Below, piece after piece: positions 1 through 10,124 of a stretch of DNA of 64,000 bases (within the stretch, counting starts at the first letter, position 1; the number at the start of each line of letters is the position of its first letter). Source of the DNA: Catonia carolina (Eukaryota; Arthropoda; Insecta; Hemiptera; Achilidae); assembly GCA_035578175.1 (NCBI GenBank), contig JAQMRL010000006.1:21983506-22047505 (forward strand). The letters are read 5' to 3'. The position numbers were made by a program, and so were the translations under genes. Under the pieces are notes generated by a model. That model searched no databases and was not told the DNA's origin. It saw only the letters and a list, made by a program, of their open reading frames with translations.

Positions 1-132
1 TCCCAATTATAATTAAATCTTTGTATGATCATAAATAGTTAACAAAAATTTCACATGAATATACAAACTCTAAAATAAATTGGCGTTATTAGATTGTGGT
101 TTATTATAATTTAGATACGCTATTATCGAAAT

Positions 133-931
133 CTGCCCATAACAGGCAGGTGAAGTGTAAAATTATTTGCACTCCGTCTGCTAGTTCCAAGGCTACAAAA
201 AACAGTTCTGTGTTTTATCATATGATCAGTCAATTATATATGACTGGAGCATTTATGAACAGAAAGGTAGAGGTGTAAAAGACATTAGTCAGAGATATCT
301 TCTCTAAGAGTAACGAATTTCATTATACAGCTGGATCCTGTGGTGAATAAAGTGAAGGTGTCATTTGCAGGGTGGAAAATAGATGCTTTACAGAGGATTC
401 GGCTTTCTGAAAAAACATACTTTTACACTCAGTTTGGAAGGCATGGTATTGTTTAAGTCATCAGCTGAAAGGCTGGTTTAAACTTGTCGAGGTTTTACTA
501 AGTAAAACGAGGAGTGAGGTGGTTTACAATTGCCTTCCTCGCTGAATGGAAAGGTACGTTTACCAGCATGCCGGGGCCTCTGAAAAGCACATGTTTTCCA
601 CTCTGCAAATGACACCTTCACTTCATTCACCACAGGGTCTGGCTGTATAATGAAATTCATTACTTTCAAAGGAGATAGCTCTGATTTGTATTTTTTACAC
701 CTCTACCTCTTCTGTTTTTAAATGATTCAGTCATTTAATTGGCTGGCCATGTGATAAGAAACAGAGATATTTATTTTAGCCCTGTAATGAACAGATAGGG
801 TGTAAATAATTCGATACTCCACCTGTCTATTATGGGCAGAGAAGGCATGGTAAACTGCCTAACCCCTAGTTTTACTAAGTAAAGTCTCTAGACGTTTAAA
901 CCAGCCTTTCGGCTGATGACCTAAACTACAC
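133..931 (-). repeat. Element C copy 1 (outer), interrupted by a second copy
   Basis: This is a minus-oriented copy of the ~390-bp dispersed element C. Its hairpin-forming 3' end lies at 133 and its 5' end, with the stem sequence CCAGCCTTTCGGCTGATG, lies near 900-931. A plus-oriented copy splits it at 449-840. The flanks attatcgaaat (122-132) and atcattgaaat (932-942) match at 9 of 11 positions and look like an aged target-site duplication. There is no coding capacity. Confidence 0.75.
449..840 (+). repeat. Element C copy 2, nested inside copy 1
   Basis: A full-length plus-strand copy of element C. It begins ttgtttaagtcatcagctg and ends at a stem-loop ending in gggcag. It is bounded by a perfect 12-bp duplication, gaaggcatggta, at 437-448 and 841-852; that sequence belongs to the host copy of the same family. 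The 5' end holds two hairpins: an imperfect one, tcagctgaaaggctgg, and gttttac-taa-gtaaaac. No poly-A or simple-repeat tail precedes the downstream duplication. Confidence 0.85.
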
Positions 932-999
932 ATCATTGAAATCTCTTTAACATTTACTGCCGAATAGGCATTTTTTTCTGTATTATATTAGCTGATAGC

Positions 1000-1290
1000 A
1001 AAAGAAACAAAATAAAAATTTGATGTAAAATCTGTCACACGACTTTCTCTAGCCAGTTTAACTAATGAGCGACATAACATGTTTAATCATTAGTAGGTAC
1101 CTAACCAATGTAAAATGAAAAGTATAAACTAATTTTAATCATAAGTGAATGATGCTAAATGAAAATCAACCTCTGTACAAATTAAAAATACGGTAAATCA
1201 CTAATTCACGCTAAAGTAGGATCTGTTGAAAAAATGTTTGAAATAAAAGTTGAAGGTTTACTTTGATTATACACACTTTTGTCGTAAAAT
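1000..1290 (-). repeat. Partial copy of dispersed repeat E
   Basis: Blocks here, such as gaatgatgctaaatgaaaat near 1145-1165 and the region around 1235-1285, recur in inverted orientation at 61230-61570 and in part at 34940-35060. The interval is AT-rich and non-coding. I see no terminal repeats, so the class is unknown. Confidence 0.45.
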
Positions 1291-1349
1291 GAAACAGAAA
1301 TAATTAATTATGTTAACCATAATGTCGCAGGTATAGGAAAAGACGTTAA

Positions 1350-2372
1350 CCCTTAAGTAGGCGCGTGGGGTCTAGGAGACCCCAATGTACATAGTTTTTT
1401 ATTTTCCGACTTAATAATATTGGTTAACAACTTGCGGCTCTTAGTATCTTCCTAAAACTGTACTAACAACAACTCTGGGTTAAAATTATAAAGTTTATAA
1501 AAGTCTTTTTTTTTCTTTTTTTTTTAACGTCGCATCAACTGCAACGGTCATTAGCGACGACGTTGGGGTGAAACTTTATGCAATGTAGGATGACATGATT
1601 TTTTGTAACGTATAAAATATGCCGTGCCTGAGTGGGATTCGAACCCAGGACCGCATGATGAGAGGCGAGCACGTTACCAACTGCGCCAATGCGGCAAGTT
1701 TTTGTTTTGACTACAATCAAAATTTAAAGTGTCGGGGGTTAACTCGATCCCCACACCCCTACTAACGTTACAAAATATTATCCGACAATTCAGTTTCATT
1801 TTCAGTTGTGAGTCTTTCTACGTGTGTGTGAGTTGCCGTTGTTTTGTTTTCTGTTCATTAAATTGTGTTAGATTGTACATAATATTAGTAAAGTTAATTC
1901 ATGGAATATTCATTTATTATTTAATAGTTAAGACTAAACACGTTGGAGGAGAGAACCAGTTACTTCAAGTGCCGTAAGAACTCAGCAGTAAACCTCGTAC
2001 GTCGTTTTCCTGGACCGATTTATGAAGCAAACAATGCAAAAACCACGCTTAAATATAAAAACACATGATTGAAAAATAAAAATGAATAAAAACAGTACAC
2101 AATAAAGTACGGTATATAGTACAAAATGCTTGGTTATGGTAATCATGCTAATATTTTAGAAAAAAAATATTTTCGTATAAAAAAATTCTTGCTTTATTAA
2201 TTTATTTTAAATTTAGGCAAATTCATTACAATATGACTGTAATACAATTAAAAAAAGGATTTATAAGTTAAAAAAAGAATGTTAAGTTTATCTAATTACA
2301 CATTTACGATGGGGTCAAGTAAACCCCCACACGCCTACTGACGTTACAGATTAGAGCGCCCCTACTTAATGG
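1350..2372. mobile_element. piggyBac-like TTAA element, ~1.0 kb, non-autonomous
   Basis: TTAA occurs at 1346-1349 and 2373-2376. The left end reads CCCTTAAGTAGGCGCG and the reverse complement of the right end reads CCATTAAGTAGGGGCGC, so imperfect terminal inverted repeats abut a TTAA duplication, as in piggyBac-type elements. Subterminal motifs of the form GTGGGGT...GACCCC recur near 1367-1382, 1733-1760 and 2309-2332. No transposase is visible; the interior carries a SINE A insertion. Assignment to piggyBac is inferred from the TTAA and the CCCTT-like terminus. Confidence 0.65.
1503..1697 (-). repeat. SINE A copy (subfamily A1)
   Basis: A minus-strand tRNA-derived SINE. Read on its own strand it has an A box (TTGGCGCAGTTGGTAACGTG) and a B box (GGGTTCGAATCCCA), followed by a ~110-bp body ending gcgacgttaaa and a poly-A-rich tail, seen here as the T-run at 1507-1525. 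It lies within the TTAA element at 1350-2372, so it inserted later or was carried along. The short open frame spanning it is not a gene. Confidence 0.85.
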
Positions 2373-2376
2373 TTAA

Positions 2377-3500
2377 TAATTCTATTCAAACTCAATTTTA
2401 AACTTACATAAATCCGTTCACACAGTCATGAATTCGCAACACATACTAGGTAATCTGAGAAGAAGATTCAAGGTTATCTAAAGCCACATACTAAGGCTGT
2501 AAATGTTTAAAAAATTCAATGTTTACGGATTTTGATGAGGAAAATACAAGCTTAAATACAAGCTTTGTGGAAAAATAGCTTGAATAAAAGTTGTAGGGTT
2601 TTTAATTTCCTACTACTTATACTTACTAAATACGCTTTTCCACTAAAATCCATATTAAGACCGTAATATTTAAATTAAGGCTCATACTAATTTCAGCAAA
2701 TATGGCTTACCCTTGAGACCAAATCCTTGATTGATGAAAAAGAAAATTAATAATCAAATTCCGAACGACCCTGATATGAGTTACAATATTATTGTACCTT
2801 GTTCAGCCAATTTGATTCAAAATCATTATAATCCAACCGTCCATAAATTCAATTTATTATAAGCATTATTAAACTAGTTCATTTGTAATTAAAGTTTTCA
2901 TATATAAGTTTTCTATATCAATACCCGTTCAGATAAAAAAATAAATTATTGACTTTTAAAAAAAGTAACGATTTTAATTTACCTACAGTAGAATATAGTC
3001 TAGCTGTACGATAAACAAAATTTAATAAAAGCAATTTCATTAAATTTTCCCTTATTATTTGTAATATTGTCATTAACGATACATTAATGTATGATTTATT
3101 TATTTAAAATTAACTACGTGAGTTAATTAAGTTAATATCGGTGTCACGCACAGATGGTTAAGTGGTATAAACCTTACGTTTCAGTTAATTATGTGGTTGT
3201 TTTAATATGAAAGTACGCACAAATATACTAGAAGTCAATTTAATATAGTTAATGAAAATTTAGTTGTAGGAAATATTTACTATTATTCATATAGACTTAG
3301 ATTTGAGTTCAACAACTAACTCGGTATATCTGTTCAGTGCAACTTTAATCGAAATTATTTAGACTAACTATCTTCTGTTCAAAAATTTTAAATGCAATTG
3401 GTATATGTATACACTTCTTCACATGAATTACCTCCTTTAATCTATTTTATCTAACGCAGGAAACAAATTCCGAAGTTATAAGGTTTAAGAGTCAACATTA
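2377..3500. other. AT-rich stretch, nothing recognised
   Basis: Roughly 1.1 kb of AT-rich sequence with no open frame of note. A short stretch near 2560-2600 weakly recalls repeat E. I see no terminal repeats. Confidence 0.5.
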
Positions 3501-3506
3501 TTTATA

Positions 3507-3888
3507 TGGGCACCACAGGCAGGTTAAACTATTTGCACTCGATCTACTAGTTTCAGGGCTACAAAAATAGTTCTGTTTCTTATCACATTGTCAGCCAATT
3601 ATTTTGAACCATTTTAAAAACAGATGAGATAAGGTTTAAAGGATGCTAGTCAGAGTTATTTCTTCTGAGAGTAATGAATTTCATTATACAGCCAGACCAT
3701 GTGGTGAATGAAGTGAAGTTGTCATTTGCAGAGTGGAAAATAGATGCTTTTCAGATAGTCTGGCATCCTGATATGCGTAGGCTACTTTTGTACTCAGTGA
3801 GGAAGGCCAGCTAAACCACCTTACTCCTCGTTTTACATAGTAAAACTTCTAGAGGTTCAAACTAGCCTTTCGGCTGTTGACCTAAAGT
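3507..3888 (-). repeat. Element C copy 3
   Basis: A minus-strand copy of element C. The 3' end, near 3507, is diverged (gggcaccacaggcagg). The middle block atgaatttcattatacagcc and the 5' hairpins (ttttacatagtaaaac and agcctttcggctg) are all recognisable. I could not define a target-site duplication, which suggests an older insertion. Confidence 0.75.
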
Positions 3889-4196
3889 ATTTTGGTCATG
3901 TCTGGATTTTTTCAAAACAGTCGGACGTAAAAAAGTCTCTTGTCTAGTGTGATACAAGTACTTAACATATTCTGAGATATTGGGTGATTGTCGTAGTATG
4001 TGGGCAGGAAAGTTTACCGACGAAGTAAAAACTGATGGCGGTGTGAATTTTTTTTATTGAATTTTATTTTATAGTTTACACCAAAAGAAAAAAAAATTTT
4101 CATTGTAATTTATATGGTATTTTTAAGGTAAATGTAACAATATTGCTATTATTGTTAGTAAATAGCAGCTTTTTTTTTTTTTTTTTTTGTTAAATA

Positions 4197-4995
4197 CGAG
4201 GTAGGGTCAAAAAGTTTCCGAAATGATCACATGCAGTCAAGCATTTGTTTGCTGGAAGCGAAATTTTTGTTTAGGAGGTTGGTATACGTAAGTATACAAG
4301 TGGCACAAGCATTTGCCACACAACAATTAAAGATGACGTTCGGACTGAGTGGCCTTCCACTTCTACCACAGATGAGAATGTTGAGCGGGTTTGACAACTT
4401 GTCTGTGCAAACAGGCGACAACAGGGAAAACAATCAACAAAGAATTGTACACAGAAATCATAAAACGGTTACGAGATGCAATTAGACGAAAACGGCCTGA
4501 AAAATGGGCAAATGGGCAAAAAGTTTCCGAAATGATCACATGCAGTCAAGCATTTGTTTGCTGGAAGCGAAATTTACCCTTAGAAGCGAAATTTATTTAA
4601 AAGAAAGAATGATTCGTTTTTGTTGCATGACAATGCCCTGTCACATTGATCCCTAATAGTGAAATAATACCTTGCAAAGAACAATGTCACCACTCTGGAA
4701 CAACCTCCAATATTCTTTCGATCTTGCACCACCGGATTTTTACCCGTTTTCACAGCTGAAAATGACATTGAAGTGACATCGTTTTGCTGATTCATCAGAA
4801 GTGATGGAAAATGCGACGAAACAACTGATAGAACTTTCGAAAAATGGCTTTCAGGAGTGTTTCCGATTGTATGGAAGGTGGAATAAATGTGTAGATGCAG
4901 GAGGAGTATTTTGAAGGAAAATAGGATTAAAATGTTATTCATACTTTCAATAAGTTTCTATTAACCGATTTCGGGAACTTTTTGATCCTACCTCG
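4197..4995 (+). mobile_element. Decayed mariner transposon
   Basis: Inverted ends of ~28 bp (CGAGGTAGGGTCAAAAAGTT and, on the other strand, CGAGGTAGGATCAAAAAGTT) are bounded by TA at 4195-4196 and 4996-4997. At 799 bp it is shorter than a full mariner (~1.3 kb). Transposase relics run in order on the plus strand: WPSTSTTDENVERV near 4345-4395, NKELYTEIIKRLRDAIRRKR near 4435-4495, and DLAPPDFYPF with a following FQECF...W block near 4720-4890. Stops, frameshifts and a large internal deletion make it non-functional. The family call follows from the conserved PPYSPDLAP-type and KRPEKW-type blocks of mariner transposases. Confidence 0.9.
4208..4575 (+). repeat. 59-bp direct repeat inside the mariner copy
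   Basis: The subterminal segment 4208-4266, starting caaaaagtttccgaaatgat, recurs nearly identically at 4517-4575, immediately after the KRPEKWANG coding block. The left-end sequence has been copied into the interior, as expected from interrupted gap repair or template switching. Confidence 0.85.
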
Positions 4996-4999
4996 TATG

Positions 5000-5678
5000 T
5001 TCACAAAATTTAAATTTTTTTGGAAGAAAACCGCTAAAAATGTACACAATGTAGTACAAGATGGAAGTAAAACCTTAACCCAGGGTTTTTAATTTTGTTG
5101 AAATTCTCGACTTTATTAACAGAGAGCAAAATGTAACTCGGTTCATTTATGTATTTTCTCTTCATGAATTTTACAGAAGAAAGAAAAACATATTTATTCT
5201 GTTAATCACATAATTAGTTAAAATAACGTCGCTAGTTGATTCTACCACATAGTTTTGTTTACTTTTTTAAATTGAAATTATATTACTATAGACAAAATAA
5301 TTTGTACACAACTTTCGACGTTATCTAACGGCTTTAGAGACATGGTTCACTAACTGGACTATTGAGATTATCAACGACAAATCTGTACATACGGCATTTA
5401 ACTTTACGAAAAGGAATGTGTCCTTCTGTTTTTCTTTATGGTAAACAGTTGCCTTTATCCAACAACGCTCGCTACCTTGGATTACACAGACAAAACAACT
5501 GGCATAGAACGCTTACGTAAATATCAAACTAAAAACATTTGAGAACAGGCAAAAACTAAGTTCACTCTTTTCACGACGATCTATATTCCCTATTTATTTC
5601 TATTCAAGCATTATTGATATTATTATTATAATTATGCTATTCTCATTGTGCATAGTTATTGGGTTTTATTATTTTATA
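5000..5678. other. AT-rich stretch, nothing recognised
   Basis: No gene, repeat copy or terminal structure was recognised between the mariner and the first pogo-like element. Confidence 0.5.
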
Positions 5679-5680
5679 TA

Positions 5681-6794
5681 CAGTCGATTGCGGATAATTG
5701 GACCACCGGTTAATTGAGGCAACCAGTTTTTTGGGAGAGTTCTTTAATGAACAAAAACAGAACGGAATTTTACATTGAGAAGTACTCCGTTTATTCGGTC
5801 CATAATGCCCCTTATTGGGGCCAATCTGATGTATGTAAATATATGTTTTATTGAAACTATTACAGGCCAGTGACGAACAACACGTAGTTCCAAGTGGCAA
5901 GATACGATAATGGTCAGGATAGAGGTAGTATACATTTCAACAGATAAACAACAGTAATCACACATCAGTCGTAACATAGATGTTATTTACAGTACAATTT
6001 GAGGCTATATAATCGTCATTGCACAAATTTCAGTGAGTCATATCCACTAGTTATGCCCAACCTTACAAGCTGTGAAGCCTCCTTGCAACAATTCCATGCT
6101 TCTCATCAGTTTTTGTGATTTCATGAGTGTACTGTAACACACTGGTTTTTGAGTCTGGTTGTTTTTTATCGGCAGGCATACTTTTTTTTAATTTACATTC
6201 GTTTCACACATTTTGTTGATATTTTTATGCGTAGGCTTACAGTACAGCCTACTATCAACGTCTTCGTGAGTTAAATACCGCGTAACAATATGACTGTGTG
6301 AACGAATAAAGCTTCTCGACAAAATAAAAATATATCCACCTAATTTAAGCCAACGTAAACTATCGGATCTAACTGGTGCACCGAAAATTACAATAGCTTG
6401 TATCGTGCTCCAAGAAAATAAAATACGCCAAGAGTGGTCATTAGAAGATCATAGAACATCTCAGAAAAGAAAACGTGAAGGAAGGATCCAATTTTTGAGA
6501 AGCATTGAATGAATGGTTTGCCATTGTAACTTTGTAAGGTGTTAGTTTCAATGGTCTAATGCTTAAAACCATGGCAAAAGGTTTTACTAAAAAGTTAATC
6601 ATTGTTCTGATACCCTTTTATTCGTTTCGTGTGTATATGTATAGAACTTACATGTACAATTTATGCATGTGATAATTTTAATTAAATACAGTATCGTATA
6701 AGCCACAGTTTACGAATTCGTTTATTAGGGCCAGTCGTTCAATTGGGCCAAAATACTCCAGTCCCTATGTGCCCCAATTATCTAGAATTGACTG
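5681..6794 (+). mobile_element. pogo/Tigger-like transposon relic, internally deleted
   Basis: The ends cagtcgattgcggataattgg (left) and cagtcaattctagataattgg (right, reverse complement) form an imperfect 21-bp inverted repeat bounded by TA at 5679-5680 and 6795-6796. Near 6348-6515 a plus-strand frame reads QRKLSDLTGAPKITIACIVL and then a basic KRKREG block, which resembles the N-terminal centromere-protein-B-type helix-turn-helix of pogo transposases. A stop follows at the position where the second helix-turn-helix would begin. No DDE catalytic domain is present in the 1.1-kb copy. Confidence 0.8.
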
Positions 6795-6799
6795 TAGTA

Positions 6800-8290
6800 A
6801 GTTACCAATTTATTGTCAGTTTTACCAATTACCAATTTAATTATTATTAAATACCATTTTTAATTTGGATTATTGTATTCTCTATATCATTTTTAGCGTC
6901 TTTATACATTATCTAAAAATCTCCAAATGCCTATATGTGTCCAGAAATCATTCTTTGAAATTGTGAATGAAATCCTTTAATTATTATGTTGTTTTTTCTA
7001 TGGGTCCCTTGTAACGTTGTATTGTAAGAATTCCACGATCGTGGGATCGTGCTGGTGTGGCTCTGTGGTTATTGCAGCCCTTCTAAGCCCTTTTACGCAA
7101 CGGGGAGTCACATATGTACGAGTACAAACAATGTATTCAGCTACGAGTTTAATTAAGTCTTTATGAATTTCATCGAACAAAAATTCAAATATTCTTTCAA
7201 TTTACCAAGTGGAATGAAGGCGAAGCTAAAAGTTCTTGAATTTCTTTTCTCACGTAACATTCAGACAAGTGGACATTATTGTGCATTGGGCATTTTAACT
7301 TGTGACCTTAATTTTGATTGGATATTTTTCCTTTGACCATTTTTCTTATGGACTTTCTGTACCTTGGACATTGTGCTCTGAACCAATTGACCTGGAAGCT
7401 GTAAGGTATGTTAATATCTGTGTAATTTATGACTGGAAAGATGAAGAAGCGTTAATAAACCTGTCCTTAGAATTTGGTTAAAAATGTTTTAGTTTAATCA
7501 AAAACCGAGGGTTTAACTGAGCCATAAATCTGGCATCCGTACATCCACATTGGTTTGGTTAAGTATTTAAAAAAAAGTACTTTTAGATGAGGAAGCAATT
7601 TTGATCACTGATTAAGACGACTATTTAGCTGTTTTGTCTTGAATTAAAAATAAAGGTTAAGAAAACATTTTTGTACTGTTCACAGAATTAAATTGTACAA
7701 TTGGTAACCGTAATCAAATAAAAAAATCTTAAAATATAATGTTAAAATTAGTGAATAGGGCTTTTGGCATCTGTGTCACACATTTAAAAACTATGTAATA
7801 ATACAATCCTATTAAATATTATGCTTTACACTCAAGGTCGCTATTGACCCTGTGTCTTCTATCACAAGAAATATTACTTATAACACATAAATTAAACCTT
7901 GTGGACTTTTCAGTATTATAGATGGTCATTATATTTACGGATACAAGTCACGTTTCCTACGGTACCTAATACCTAATACCTATTACATTATAATCACACA
8001 TAAAGCGGGAAAACCCCTACCGAATGTAAAAAAATACAGTTTTGCAAAAATAAAAGAAACTTTTATACCTATTTATTTTATATGGTATTACTTACAAAAT
8101 ATTGTCAAAATATTTTTATTTATCATTTAAATTTTTTTTCTTTTATTTAATATTTTAATAATTCTCTCACAGATTTTACGGGTTATTTAAAAGTTTAAAA
8201 ATATGGAATTTATCTTGTTTACTATTTTATAATTTTAAATAAATTACTATAAATAATTTTATTATTTTGTACCTAATATATAGTTAACTG
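6800..8290. other. AT-rich stretch, nothing recognised
   Basis: About 1.5 kb without a recognised gene or repeat. Isolated short frames on the minus strand near 7000-7180 show no family features. Confidence 0.5.
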
Positions 8291-8294
8291 AATA

Positions 8295-8984
8295 CCGTTT
8301 TTTCTCGATTCTAAGACGCACCTTTTTCACAATTTGATACCTCAAAAAGCGAGGTGTCTTACATTCGAGGGTGTCTTGCAGTCACATTCACTAATCAAAC
8401 CGGTATATCAGCACTCTTAACTACGTATGAGACATCTACTATCCATGATAAAGTAAAATAATTTTTTTTAAATAAAAATAAAATAAAACTTTATAAATAA
8501 TTATCTGAATTTGTAGAAGCGACACGCTCACAAACGCAATTTTTGATTTAGCGCAACTTAACGCAACTTACGAATTTCCAGCGCCATGTTATTAACTTAC
8601 GAACTGAAAATATCTACACTCGTTATCAGATAGGTAATACAGACGAAACTCCAGTCTGTTTCGACATGTCTAGAAACTATACGGTCGATGTGAAAGGTGC
8701 CAAAGAAGTACAATAAAAAACTACTGGGTACGAGACACTGCGAATGATAGTTTTTTTATGCATAACAGCCGACGTAAACAAACTTCCCCCTTATTTGATA
8801 CTTAATCAAAAAAGTTATTATTTCTATCAATATCGTGTTACATTTAATTCTGTTAAATCGCCTATTACAGATAATAAAATTTTACTTTATATTAGAAATA
8901 AGATTTTATTTTTTTCCGAAATTAATACTGCCAAAATAAGCTGCGTCTTAGATTCGAGGGCGTCTTAGAATCGAGGAAATACGG
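8295..8984 (+). mobile_element. pogo-like transposon with partial DDE domain
   Basis: Inverted ends (CCGTTTTTTCTCGATTCTAA left; CCGTATTTCCTCGATTCTAA right, reverse complement) are bounded by TA at 8293-8294 and 8985-8986. The plus-strand frame from ~8568 to ~8835 reads NFQRHVINLRTENIY, then QIGNTDETPVCFDM with the first catalytic Asp, then TTGYETLRMIVFLCITAD and KLPPYLIL, which are hallmarks of pogo/Tigger/jerky-type DDE transposases. There is one in-frame stop (taa) after KGAKEVQ. The helix-turn-helix region and the remaining catalytic residues are missing. The 690-bp relic cannot encode an active enzyme. Confidence 0.87.
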
Positions 8985-9139
8985 TATATCATTTATTATG
9001 ATAAAATTTATTATATTATGCCTAATATTAAAGAAATAATACAACAATAAAAAAAAGAATCAAATGAATCTTGCGGGAAGATGAGGCCAAATAATATAAA
9101 AATTAACTTAAATTTAACTAAAATTAACCTAATTAATAA

Positions 9140-9362
9140 CTTACCATCTTCCCCTCGGATGACCAACACCGCTTCGACCATTCAGCTTATAATTAATTGC
9201 AAATCTAGGCAAACGGTTTCCCTTCATGGGCTTCAAATGACTACTCCATTTGATTCTGTACCCATTGATCTTCTCCTCCAGGCTAAATATTTGCAACTTT
9301 TCTCTTATAATGTAACTTCTGATCTTGTCCTCAAGAGTGCAGCCCTTTCACTGTCCGAAAAA
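9140..9362 (-). pseudogene. LINE reverse-transcriptase C-terminal fragment
   Basis: A minus-strand frame reads KGCTLEDKIRSYIIREKL, then a YRIKWSSHLKPMKGNRLPR block, and ends GVGHPRGRW. This matches the region after the RT domain in a common insect LINE type (DKIRNEDIRREL ... W..HL.RM...RLP ... GRRDVGRPRKRW). It is the same lineage as 51153-51490. It is 5'-truncated and lacks a visible tail. Confidence 0.75.
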
Positions 9363-9369
9363 AATTAAT

Positions 9370-10120
9370 TTCCGCAGTTCTGACAGATATTTTGAAATTA
9401 TATAATTCTGTTATAAATAAATTAAGTATGCATTTAGGGTTATCGGTTTACTAAACAACATACATTTTACATATAAACATAATATGTTTTGATCCTCTAC
9501 AAAAGGGAAAAACAAAACAAAAATCTGCAAAAGACCCCACCGCATACACAAGCATACAATAAATAAATAATTCATACATAAAGTAACATAAACTCTAAGA
9601 CTTATTCCATTCAAATATAAATAATAATCCGCTTTGCCAAGTATTATCTTTTATACGTACGAGTACATACTTTTTAAAAATCACTGACTTCTATTACTTC
9701 TTTCATTACTTCTTCTCACTTTTCTGGCAAATAAATTATTCATTGTTCAAAGAAAATAAACAGATTATAATGTAACAATATATAAAATATTTGTATATGT
9801 ATAAATTGTCTACCTAAAATATTGAACATTGAAATCTGAAATTTCGTTTTTTACTCTCATTAAGTTGAAATCACCAAAAATGAATTTGTTTTTTTATGTA
9901 CTAAGGTATATTTAACATGTTTATAATTGTATTTGAGTGGAAATTTTATAGAATGTTGATGTTTGAATTTATTGAAACATGTTTAAGTTATTTATCAAAT
10001 GTCTAAGTGGGTTAGAATTGATTTTTACTGACTTTTTTGTATGATTTTAATAGGAGACGTTTATTACCCAAAAGCTAATAAATATAAGTTTTTAAAGTTT
10101 ACAGGAATTAAGATCTAAAT
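9370..10120. other. AT-rich stretch, nothing recognised
   Basis: No gene or repeat copy was recognised between two LINE fragments. Confidence 0.5.
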
Positions 10121-10124
10121 CTTG

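Noticed and set aside
449..935. Hammerhead ribozyme in element C, because ctgatga occurs next to a stem and gaaa is nearby
   Set aside because: The CTGATGA lies on the opposite strand from the GAAA loop and the three-stem order is not met.
1605..1697. tRNA genes, from A/B boxes and tRNA-like folds at several SINE A, B and D copies
   Set aside because: The same heads recur attached to SINE bodies with A-rich tails and target-site duplications; they are SINE promoters, not functional tRNA genes.
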